NCBI GenBank assembly: GCA_030043395.1
Contig: JASHXW010000141.1
Location: 1-5,582 of the forward strand
Direction: 5' to 3'
Origin: Streptosporangiaceae bacterium
GTDB lineage: Bacteria; Actinomycetota; Actinomycetes; Streptosporangiales; Streptosporangiaceae
DNA: 5,582 nucleotides
The translations under genes were made by a program, and so were the position numbers. The notes under the pieces are model-generated. The model ran no database searches. It was given only the letters and a program-made list of their open reading frames with translations, and was not told where the DNA came from. This document shows positions 1 through 5,582 of the stretch, in pieces; the first letter of the stretch is position 1, and each line of letters starts with the position of its first letter.

Positions 1-116
1 CCTGAGTCGTACAGACAAGTATGAAACATGGCCAGGCTAAATGAAGCGGGAAAGGCTGATCACCGAAACGGCGTTAATCGGATCGCAATCGGTATTCGGG
101 GGTGTTCCCGGGCGGC
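1..116. other. AT-richer non-coding left edge
   Basis: This stretch lies downstream of the minus-strand gene that ends at 117. It is visibly richer in A and T than the rest of the window, and short frames entering from the left stop quickly (for example TGA at 22-24 and TAA at 38-40) with codons unlike the G/C-ending codons of the neighbouring genes. A frame opening at 41 on the plus strand gives an Arg/Pro-rich, low-complexity product overlapping the real gene and is not credible. I see no convincing terminator hairpin with a T-run for the minus-strand gene, and no complete promoter. The tail of a gene from the left cannot be excluded. Confidence 0.5.
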
Positions 117-911
117 TCACCCGTCCCTGGCGGGCTCGCCGTGACCTGCGTTCGCGCGGCCGAGGCCCCAGTAGGCCTTGGGGGACATCTGCCCGGGGAG
201 CAGTCCCTGGCCCTCCAGCGCCTCCCGCATGCGCAGCACGACGGACGCCTCGCCGAACAGGTAGGCGTGCCCGTTGCCAGCCGGAATCTCGATCTCCGCC
301 GCCTCAGCTGCCAGTCCGGCCGGGTCGCCGGCGGGCCGCCCGAGCCGGTGCAGCCAGCTCAGCCGGGTCCTGGCCGGGGCGAGCAGCTCCTGCTCGTCGT
401 CGGCGCTCGGCACCTCGATGACCAGCGTCGCCTCGGCATCTCCGGGCAGCGACTCGGTCATCGCGAGGATCGCGGGCATCGCGGACTCGTCGCCCATCAG
501 CAGGTGCCAGTCCGCCTCGGGCCGGGTCGTGATCTTCCCCCGCGGGCCGATTCCCTCGACCCGGTCGCCGGGACTGGCCTGCGAGACCCAGCTCTCGCCC
601 GGCCCGCTTGAGTGCCGGACGATGTTCAGCGTCAGCGTCAGGCTGGCCCGGTCCAGCGAGCGGATGGTGTAGCGGCGCCGGACCGGCTTGTTCTCGGCCG
701 CGGCCACGAGCAGCATCACGTCCTGGCCAGGCAGGTAGCTGAACCCGTCGAGCTCGGGTGCGGTCAGGGCGACCCGCTGCATCGCGGGCGAGATCCGCTC
801 AGAGTCGGTCACCTCGAACGACAGGCGGCGCGTCCCGGCCAGCGAGCCGGTCAGCTCCCTGAATGGATCGTCAAGCTGCTCGCGCATCGCTGGGGGGAGG
901 GCGTCAGTCAC
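117..911 (-). CDS. Siderophore-interacting protein (FAD-dependent ferric-siderophore reductase family)
   Basis: The 264-residue product matches the SIP/ViuB family: cytoplasmic flavoproteins that reduce imported ferric siderophores with NAD(P)H to release Fe(II). Seen in the sequence: an N-terminal FAD-binding barrel at about residues 28-130, with the flavin-binding RRYTIRS motif (79-85), a GPGESW segment (103-108) and GPRGK (122-126). A C-terminal NAD(P)H-binding half follows, with GDESAMPA (140-147) and the family's closing motif YWGLGRANAGHGEP (247-260). Length is normal for the family and there is no signal peptide. The start is GTG at 911. It has no Shine-Dalgarno sequence but sits 7 nt after a TAGTGT element, which favours leaderless translation. 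ATG at codon 9 is an alternative. No siderophore synthesis or uptake gene is beside it, so the substrate is unknown. It is transcribed divergently from the acetyltransferase. Family assignment is firm; activity is inferred from the family. Confidence 0.93.
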   Translation of the reverse strand: MTDALPPAMREQLDDPFRELTGSLAGTRRLSFEVTDSERISPAMQRVALTAPELDGFSYLPGQDVMLLVAAAENKPVRRRYTIRSLDRASLTLTLNIVRHSSGPGESWVSQASPGDRVEGIGPRGKITTRPEADWHLLMGDESAMPAILAMTESLPGDAEATLVIEVPSADDEQELLAPARTRLSWLHRLGRPAGDPAGLAAEAAEIEIPAGNGHAYLFGEASVVLRMREALEGQGLLPGQMSPKAYWGLGRANAGHGEPARDG

Positions 912-918
912 CCGAACT

Positions 919-924
919 ACACTA
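919..924 (-). promoter_or_regulatory. Candidate -10 element of a leaderless promoter for the siderophore-interacting gene
   Basis: On the minus strand the hexamer TAGTGT fits the actinobacterial TANNNT -10 pattern and ends 7 nt before the GTG start at 911. Transcription would therefore begin at or next to the first base of the start codon, the arrangement seen in leaderless actinobacterial mRNAs. No ribosome-binding site lies between it and the start. No good -35 element is visible 17-18 bp upstream, so the assignment rests on the -10 and its spacing alone. Confidence 0.45.
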
Positions 925-970
925 GGCGAGCGCCACGCCGGCCCGCGCGCGGGGAGCCGGCGGGGGAGTT

Positions 971-985
971 GTCAACGCGCTTGAC
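971..985. promoter_or_regulatory. Inverted repeat in the divergent spacer, possible operator
   Basis: GTCAA (971-975) and TTGAC (981-985) are perfect inverted arms around a 5-bp CGCGC centre. Outer TTGT (969-972) and ACAA (993-996) add an offset, weaker symmetry. The site lies between the divergent starts at 911 and 1085, where a shared regulator could act. On the minus strand 975-970 also reads TTGACA, a consensus -35 box, but no -10 follows at 16-19 bp. It does not match the iron-regulator (IdeR/DmdR) box that would be expected for a siderophore gene. A five-base arm can occur by chance. Confidence 0.25.
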
Positions 986-1084
986 GGCATGAACAATTCC
1001 GCGGCGCCAGGGTTAGCGCAGCCGGCAGCGCCCGCGTGCTGATATTCGATGGCCGGCGGCGAGCCCGAGGGTCGACAATCGATC

Positions 1085-1750
1085 ATGGCGACACTGGCGA
1101 AGGAGTACTGGCCGCTGACCGGGCTCCGGCTGCGGGCACAGTTGCCCGCTGGCGAGCTCGAGCTGCGGCTGCCTGACTATGCCGACCTGACGGCGCTCGC
1201 CGCCCTGGCCGAGGCCGGGGTGCATAACCCGGAATACCAGCCGTTCGGGGAGGGATGGACCGATGTGGACCCGGCTGCTCGCGCGCTCGGGACTCTGCAG
1301 TTTCACTGGCGGTGCCTGAGTGAGTGGAAGCCGGAGCACTGGTCGCTGAACTTGGTGACGGTGCTGAACGGGACCGTCGTCGGCACGCAGGGCGTGGGCG
1401 CACGGGATTACGCGGTGCTCAGGGAGGTCCACACCGGCTCGTGGCTTGGCCTGGACTACCACCGCCAGGGCATCGGCACCGCCATGCGCGCCGCGGTGCT
1501 CGCGCTGGCGTTCGACGGGCTAGACGCCCAGTACGCCACCTCGAGCGCGTTCGCCGACAATGCGGCGTCGCTAGGCGTGTCGCGCAAGCTCGGCTACGCC
1601 GACGACGGCATCTACCGGCAGGTTTCCCGCGGCAAGCCGGCCACGCAGCGCAGGCTGCGGATGGACCGCTCGTCGTGGCAGGCGCACCAGACACTGCAGG
1701 TCACGATCGAGGGCCTGGATCCGTGCCTGCCGTTGTTCGGGCTCGGCTGA
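1085..1750 (+). CDS. GNAT-family N-acetyltransferase (RimJ/RimL-like)
   Basis: The product is 221 residues from the chosen start and belongs to the Gcn5-related acetyltransferases, which move an acetyl group from acetyl-CoA to an amine. Visible features: a first strand typical of the RimJ/RimL-like group, GELELRLPDYADL (23-35); a central strand NLVTVLNGTVVGTQGV (89-104); the acetyl-CoA pyrophosphate-binding loop RQGIGT (127-132, the R/QxxGxG/A motif) followed by its helix; and the later NAASLGVSRKLGY segment (159-171), usual for this group. The start at 1085 is preferred because MATLAKEYWPLTGLRLR resembles the beginning of related proteins, with GAGG at 1067-1070 as a distant ribosome-binding site. 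An in-frame ATG at 1049 would add 12 unconserved-looking residues, and a stop at 1040-1042 limits extension. The substrate cannot be predicted. A 48-bp gap to the peptidase gene permits co-transcription. Confidence 0.88.
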   Translation: MATLAKEYWPLTGLRLRAQLPAGELELRLPDYADLTALAALAEAGVHNPEYQPFGEGWTDVDPAARALGTLQFHWRCLSEWKPEHWSLNLVTVLNGTVVGTQGVGARDYAVLREVHTGSWLGLDYHRQGIGTAMRAAVLALAFDGLDAQYATSSAFADNAASLGVSRKLGYADDGIYRQVSRGKPATQRRLRMDRSSWQAHQTLQVTIEGLDPCLPLFGLG

Positions 1751-1786
1751 GAACCCTCACGCGGCCCGGCGGCCCGGGCGCTCCTT

Positions 1787-1793
1787 GGGAGGA
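1787..1793 (+). promoter_or_regulatory. Ribosome-binding site of the TPR-S41 peptidase gene
   Basis: GGGAGGA lies 5 nt before the ATG at 1799. It is the strongest Shine-Dalgarno match in front of any gene start in the window and fixes this start. It also suggests efficient translation initiation compared with the neighbouring genes, whose sites are weak or absent. Confidence 0.8.
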
Positions 1794-1798
1794 TTGCC

Positions 1799-3496
1799 AT
1801 GACGGACGTCTCCGGCTACCTGCGGACGCTCGCCGCAGCACAGGCGCACACGGGCGCGGAGCGCTGGCCTGACGCGGCGGCCATGTGGGACCGTGTGACG
1901 AGCCTGAACCCGGTGCGCGGCGACCACTGGGTCAGGCTCGGCGAAGCACGGTTCGAGCTTGACGACTTCCGCGGTGCCCTGCAGGCATACCGCCGGGCGC
2001 AGGAGACCGGCGTGCCGCCTTCGTCACCGCGGGAGGAGGCCATGTTCCCGGCCGAGGTCAGCTACCGGATCGCCACCTGTCACGCCAGTCTCGGCGAGCG
2101 CGACAGCGCCGTGGCCGAGCTGGGTCACGCGGTGGATCTCGGGCTACGGGACCTGAGCAAGCCTTGCGATGACGAGCACTGGAAGCCGCTGCTCGATGAC
2201 GAGCAAGTCCGCGACTTGCTCGCGGTCACCGACACCGAGGGCATGACGCGCGACGACGGCTGGCGCGCTGACCTCGCCTACCTGTCCCGTGAGGTCAAGC
2301 GCCGCGCGTACGCGCCGTTCGCCGAGGTGCCTGAGCCGGAGTTCGATGCCGCGCTACGCCAGCTCTGCGCCGACGTGCCCGCGCTGTCGGACATGCAGAT
2401 CCTGGCCGGCATCATGCGGCTGCTGCGCCCCTTCGGCGACGGCCACGTCAATGTCGAGCCCGCTGAGGACAACCGTGAGGCGCAGCTGAGCCTGCCGGTC
2501 AAGTTCTACTCGTTCGCCGAGGGCCTGTTCGTGACGGCGGTCGCGAGCCCAGAGCACCGGCGGCTCCTCGGAGCGCGGCTCGAGGCAATCGGCGGACACC
2601 CGGTCGCTGAGCTGCTCGCCGCCGTGGAGCCGCTGATCAGCCGGGATAACGACCAGCAGGTCCGCTGGCTCGGCCCGGAGCTGCTGCGCTGGACGCCGCT
2701 GCTGCATGCGCTGGGCCTGATCGCCGATCCTGGTCGTGCTGTCCTCAAGGTCAGCCTCCCCGGGGGCGGAACCGAGTCCGTGGCGATCGAGTCCGTCGTG
2801 TCCGGGCCACGTGATTATCCGCTGATCGCGCCGCCGCCATCGATCACACGGCCCCGTCCGGCAGGCTGGCTCAGCCTGCCGGACACCTTGCCTGAGCCAC
2901 TGCCCCTGTACTTGCGCAACAGCTCGGTGCGGTACTGGTTCGAGTACCTGCGCGAGCCAGCTGTCGTGTACTTCCAGTTCAACGGCGTCGGCGACCAGGA
3001 GCCAGAGCCGTTTGCCGACTTCTGCGCGAGGCTGTTCAGCTTCATCGACCACCATGAGATCAGCAAGCTGGTCATCGACTTGCGCTGGAACGGCGGCGGG
3101 AACACCTTCCTGGTCCGGCACCTGCTGCACCGGCTGATCGGCTGCGCGAAAGTCAACCAGCGCGGCAGCCTGTACGTGATCATCGGCCGCGGCACGTTCT
3201 CGGCCGCGCAGAACACCGCCACCATGATCGAGTTCCACACGAACGCGATCTTCGTGGGGGAGCCGTCAGGGTCGCGCCCGAACTTCATCGGCGAGGTGCT
3301 TGCGTTCACGCTGCCGTACAGCAAGACGACGGTAAACGTCTCCGACCTGTACTGGCAGACATCCTGGCCAACCGATCACCGGCCGTGGATCGCACCCGAC
3401 CTTTACGTCCCGCCCGCCTTCGAGGCGTTCAGCCGCAACGCCGACCCCGCGATGGAGGCGATCCTTGGCTGCGAGGAGCACCTGCCAGGATTCTGA
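1799..3496 (+). CDS. TPR and S41-family serine peptidase, probably cytosolic
   Basis: The 565-residue product has a TPR-like N-terminal part (about 8-145): helix pairs around DAAAMWDRVTSLNP (25-38) and FRGALQAYRRAQ (57-68), then AVAELGHAVDLGLRD (104-118). It closes with a D..w.pL..D..v..LL pattern (125-141) typical of the last TPR unit. A helical S41 N-domain leads to FGDGH (212-216), then a PDZ-like region (about 238-330). The peptidase core has DLRWNGGG (427-434) and GRGTFSAAQ (463-471). Ser468 is the predicted nucleophile and His216 the predicted base. No lysine lies about 25 residues after Ser468, as CtpA-type enzymes would need; the position holds SRPN. This points to tricorn/S41B-like chemistry. 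Glu488 or Glu499 may assist, unproven. No signal peptide or membrane segment is seen, so cytosolic action is inferred. The substrate is unknown; the TPR part may recruit partners. It follows the acetyltransferase by 48 bp. Confidence 0.87.
   Translation: MTDVSGYLRTLAAAQAHTGAERWPDAAAMWDRVTSLNPVRGDHWVRLGEARFELDDFRGALQAYRRAQETGVPPSSPREEAMFPAEVSYRIATCHASLGERDSAVAELGHAVDLGLRDLSKPCDDEHWKPLLDDEQVRDLLAVTDTEGMTRDDGWRADLAYLSREVKRRAYAPFAEVPEPEFDAALRQLCADVPALSDMQILAGIMRLLRPFGDGHVNVEPAEDNREAQLSLPVKFYSFAEGLFVTAVASPEHRRLLGARLEAIGGHPVAELLAAVEPLISRDNDQQVRWLGPELLRWTPLLHALGLIADPGRAVLKVSLPGGGTESVAIESVVSGPRDYPLIAPPPSITRPRPAGWLSLPDTLPEPLPLYLRNSSVRYWFEYLREPAVVYFQFNGVGDQEPEPFADFCARLFSFIDHHEISKLVIDLRWNGGGNTFLVRHLLHRLIGCAKVNQRGSLYVIIGRGTFSAAQNTATMIEFHTNAIFVGEPSGSRPNFIGEVLAFTLPYSKTTVNVSDLYWQTSWPTDHRPWIAPDLYVPPAFEAFSRNADPAMEAILGCEEHLPGF
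2031..2044 (+). promoter_or_regulatory. Possible internal translation start inside the peptidase gene
   Basis: GGGAGGAGG (2031-2039) is followed 2 nt later by an in-frame ATG (2042-2044) encoding Met82; counted from GGGAGG (2031-2036) the spacing is 5 nt. Initiation here would yield a 484-residue form lacking the first TPR helices but keeping the whole peptidase region. The same bases encode Pro-Arg-Glu-Glu-Ala, so codon content alone could explain the match. Confidence 0.22.
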
Positions 3497-3582
3497 CTGT
3501 CGCCGGTCCGGGTCTCGTAGCGTATGCAGCGGCCTCCGGTCGGCTAGCACATCGATTCTTCAGGCGGGAGTAGGCGGGTCAC

Positions 3583-4608
3583 ATGACGCATGAGACGGCA
3601 CCAGCAGGGCACGTCGGCGCGAGCGCCGCGGAATCGTTCTTCGCGGGGAAGCTGGCAGTGCTGACGGGCGGCGGCTCGGGCATGGGCCGCGAGCTGGTGC
3701 GCCAGCTCGCGGCACTGGGATGCTCGGTCGCCGCTTGCGACTGGAACGCCAGCACGGTGGAGCAGACCGCTCAGCTTGCGCAGGCTGACGCCGCCGAAGG
3801 CGTCCGGGTGACCAGCCACGCCTGCGATGTCTCCGACGAGGCGCAGGTGCTGCGGTTCCGCGACGAGGCGCTCGAGCAGCATGCCAGCGATCACGTGGAC
3901 CTGGTCTTCAGCAACGCTGGCGTCGGCGGCGGAGCCAGCTTCGTCAAGGACAGCCGGGACGAATGGGAGCGCACATTCGCTGTCGACTTCTGGGGCGGGT
4001 ACTACTGCGCCCGGGCATTCTTGCCGCTCCTGATCGCCAGCGGCGAGGGCGTCCTGGTGAACACGAGCAGCGTCAACGGGTTCTGGGCAACGCTGGGTCC
4101 CGGCATACCCAACCACGCCTACTGCACGGCGAAGTTTGCCTTGAAGGGCTTCACCGAGGCGCTGATCGAGGACTTGCGCACCAACGCGCCGCAAGTCCGG
4201 GTGGTAGTCGTGATGCCCGGGCACGTGGGCACGAACATCGTCGACAACAGCCGCCGAGCCCAGGGCATGCCAGAGCCCGAGGAGATGACCGAGGCCCAGC
4301 TCGCCGAGCGCATCCCCGACGACGTCCGGGCCAAGCTCGTCCAGGCTGGAGTGCTGCGCCAGGACGCGTCCGCTGACGACCTGCGGAAGATGATCAGGAA
4401 GATGAGTGACGACTTCCGGGACAAGGCACCGCTCAGCGCAGGGCAGGCGGCGACCATCATCCTGGACGGAGTCCAGTCTGGCTCCTGGCGGGTCCTGGTC
4501 GGCGAGGACGCCAAGCACCTCGACGCGGTGGTCCGCTCGGACCCGGAGGCCGCCTACGACTACGCCGCCATGGCACGGAAGGCAGGACAGGCAGGTCAGC
4601 CGGCCTAG
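3583..4608 (+). CDS. SDR-family NAD(P)-dependent oxidoreductase with C-terminal extension
   Basis: The 341-residue product is a classical short-chain dehydrogenase/reductase, a cytosolic Rossmann-fold enzyme that oxidises alcohols or reduces carbonyls. Visible motifs: the cofactor loop TGGGSGMG (28-35), Asp53 at the end of the second strand (favours NAD(H) over NADP(H)), CDVSD (81-85), NAG (111-113), NTSS (160-163, catalytic serine probably Ser163), and YCTAK (180-184, catalytic Tyr180 and Lys184), followed by MPGHVGTNI (211-219). Ser163 to Tyr180 is 17 residues, against about 13 in typical members, so the active-site loop is slightly longer. Residues beyond about 225 form a charged, helical extension rather than the usual short substrate lid; total length exceeds the common 250. 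The start is forced by an in-frame TAG at 3571-3573; the ribosome-binding site is poor (GGCGGG at 3573-3578 or GGGAG at 3566-3570). The 86-bp gap upstream has only a weak, mismatched hairpin. The substrate is unknown. Confidence 0.92.
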   Translation: MTHETAPAGHVGASAAESFFAGKLAVLTGGGSGMGRELVRQLAALGCSVAACDWNASTVEQTAQLAQADAAEGVRVTSHACDVSDEAQVLRFRDEALEQHASDHVDLVFSNAGVGGGASFVKDSRDEWERTFAVDFWGGYYCARAFLPLLIASGEGVLVNTSSVNGFWATLGPGIPNHAYCTAKFALKGFTEALIEDLRTNAPQVRVVVVMPGHVGTNIVDNSRRAQGMPEPEEMTEAQLAERIPDDVRAKLVQAGVLRQDASADDLRKMIRKMSDDFRDKAPLSAGQAATIILDGVQSGSWRVLVGEDAKHLDAVVRSDPEAAYDYAAMARKAGQAGQPA

Positions 4609-4617
4609 AGGTGCCGC

Positions 4618-4638
4618 GCCGCTTGATGCGGCTTCCTT
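4618..4638 (+). terminator. Weak candidate intrinsic terminator after the SDR gene
   Basis: GCCGC (4618-4622) and GCGGC (4628-4632) form a perfect 5-bp GC stem with a TTGAT loop, followed by TTCCTT. It begins 10 nt after the SDR stop codon, the right place to end that transcript before the CDF gene. The stem is short and the tail is only partly T, so termination would be inefficient or the match may be chance. Confidence 0.35.
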
Positions 4639-4702
4639 GCAGGTGCCGTGTGCTGGTTGTTGTCGATGTGCTGCAACGCGACTCACCGGGCATCCTGGCA
4701 GC

Positions 4703-5582
4703 ATGAGCGCCGCAGATGCCCGCGAGGGCGAGCACGACCACGGGCACGATCATGACCATGGCCCAGGGGTGTTCGCCCGGTTGCTGCACCTCATTCGGCC
4801 GCATTCGCACGAGACCGCCGACAAGGTCGACGCGGCCATGGAGGCCAGCGCTCAGGGGATGCGAACGCTGTGGATCTCCCTCGTCGTGCTCGTGTGCACC
4901 GCGGTCATCCAGGCTTGCGTGGTCGCGTTGTCCGGCTCGGTCGCATTGCTCGGCGACACGTTGCACAACGCCGCGGACGCGCTCACGGCGGTGCCGCTGG
5001 GAGTCGCGTTCGTCCTTGGCAGGCGACCGCCGACCCGCCGGTACACCTACGGTTTCGGGCGGTCCGAGGACCTGGCTGGCGTGGTGATCATCTTGATCAT
5101 GGGAGCGTCCTCGGTCCTGGTGGCCCTGGAGGCTGCTAGCCGGCTCGCGCATCCGCGGCAGGTGACCGACCTGGCCGCGGTGGCCGTCGCCGCGGTCGTG
5201 GGATTCGCGGGCAACGAGCTCGTGGCCCATTACCGGATTCACGTCGGGCGCAGGATCGGCTCCGCTGCCCTGGTGGCCGACGGGCTGCATGCGCGCACCG
5301 ACGGGTTCACCTCGCTCGCGGTGCTGCTCGGCGTGGCCGGCACCGCGGTCGGCTGGAAGTGGGCCGACCCGGTAGTCGGCCTGCTCATCACCGTCGCGAT
5401 CCTTGTCGTGCTCTGGCAAGCGGCGAGGGAGATCTACCGCAGGCTGATGGACGCGGTCGACCCGGCCTTGGTCGACCAGGTGGAGGCGACGCTCCGAGCT
5501 ACTCCCGGCGTGCTCGGCGCGGGCCAGGTGCGGCTGCGCTGGATCGGCCATCAGCTGCGAGCCGAGTGCGAGGTCGTCGTGG
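4703..5582 (+). CDS. Cation diffusion facilitator (CDF) transporter, zinc-type, 3' end outside window
   Basis: The frame is open from ATG 4703 to the window edge (293 codons seen). CDF proteins are inner-membrane antiporters that export divalent metals, usually Zn(II), in exchange for protons. The N-terminus is a His-rich tail, HDHGHDHDH (11-19), with more His at 29, 34 and 36. Hydrophobic membrane segments follow at about 55-76, 80-105, 124-145, 155-172, 188-212 and 220-240. Metal-site residues are present: LGDTLHNAAD in the second segment (His88 and Asp92, HxxxD) and ADGLHARTD in the fifth (His196 and Asp200, HxxxD). The HD/HD pairing is that of Zn-transporting CDFs. YTYGFGRSEDLAG (114-126) is the conserved loop before the third segment. 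The cytoplasmic C-terminal domain starts near 250 and is cut. No Shine-Dalgarno sequence precedes the ATG. An upstream in-frame GTG at 4643 would add a Cys-rich, unlikely extension. The 94-bp gap suggests its own promoter, though none is clear. Confidence 0.92.
   Translation, partial: MSAADAREGEHDHGHDHDHGPGVFARLLHLIRPHSHETADKVDAAMEASAQGMRTLWISLVVLVCTAVIQACVVALSGSVALLGDTLHNAADALTAVPLGVAFVLGRRPPTRRYTYGFGRSEDLAGVVIILIMGASSVLVALEAASRLAHPRQVTDLAAVAVAAVVGFAGNELVAHYRIHVGRRIGSAALVADGLHARTDGFTSLAVLLGVAGTAVGWKWADPVVGLLITVAILVVLWQAAREIYRRLMDAVDPALVDQVEATLRATPGVLGAGQVRLRWIGHQLRAECEVVV

Noticed and set aside
31..40. AGGCTAA resembling half of an iron-regulator (IdeR/DmdR) box
   Set aside because: There is only a half-site with no inverted partner, and it lies downstream of the iron-related gene rather than at its promoter.
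1011..1024. GGTTAGCGCAGCC resembling an iron box near the divergent promoters
   Set aside because: Only the GGTTAG half matches; the other half lacks the required CTAACC, so it is not a credible IdeR/DmdR site.
1324..1872. Plus-strand open frame bridging the acetyltransferase and peptidase genes
   Set aside because: Its product is Arg/Gly/Ala-rich low complexity, and it overlaps two better supported genes in another frame.
2354..3238. Minus-strand open frame (294 codons) inside the peptidase gene
   Set aside because: It is antisense to the conserved S41 core and has no domain of its own; the plus-strand motifs leave no doubt about the coding strand.
3502..3544. Possible terminator hairpin between the peptidase and SDR genes
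   Set aside because: The arms pair only with G-U pairs and a mismatch, the loop is over 20 nt, and no T-run follows.
4660..4688. TTGTCG as a -35 element for the CDF gene
   Set aside because: No acceptable -10 hexamer lies 16-19 bp downstream.
3544..4704. Long minus-strand open frame (386 codons) covering the whole SDR gene
   Set aside because: The plus strand carries a complete SDR with all catalytic motifs. The antisense product has no recognisable domain and the skewed composition expected from the shadow of a high-GC gene.
4457..5551. Long minus-strand open frame (364 codons) across the SDR end and the CDF gene
   Set aside because: It lies opposite a clear CDF transporter, is rich in Arg, His, Asp and Gly without any motif, and spans an intergenic region, as a GC-driven shadow would.

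Overview
The window is high-GC DNA with long spurious open frames antisense to real genes, strong G/C bias at third codon positions and typical actinomycete protein sequences. I infer a high-GC actinobacterium (Actinomycetota). Genus cannot be told from this sequence. No rRNA, tRNA, CRISPR array, transposase or attachment site is visible, and gene density is ordinary for a chromosome.

Layout: an AT-richer, apparently non-coding left edge (1-116) is followed by one minus-strand gene (117-911) for a siderophore-interacting, FAD-dependent ferric-siderophore reductase-like protein. A 173-bp divergent spacer (912-1084) separates it from four plus-strand genes: a GNAT N-acetyltransferase (1085-1750), a TPR plus S41-family serine peptidase without a signal peptide (1799-3496), a short-chain dehydrogenase/reductase with a C-terminal extension (3583-4608), and a cation diffusion facilitator (zinc-type) transporter cut by the right edge (4703 to beyond 5582). 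The CDF gene has no stop codon inside the window. The plus-strand gaps are 48, 86 and 94 bp. The acetyltransferase and peptidase could share a transcript. The SDR and CDF genes look more like independent units, with a short GC hairpin between them.

The genes do not form a recognisable pathway. The outer two both concern metals (iron-siderophore reduction, divalent metal efflux), but the genes between them have no visible metal link. I did not find a convincing novel system. The points most worth a second look are the cytosolic TPR-S41 peptidase with tricorn-like rather than Ser-Lys active-site features, a strong in-frame internal ribosome-binding site in that gene, and the divergent spacer, which holds a leaderless-type promoter and a small inverted repeat.
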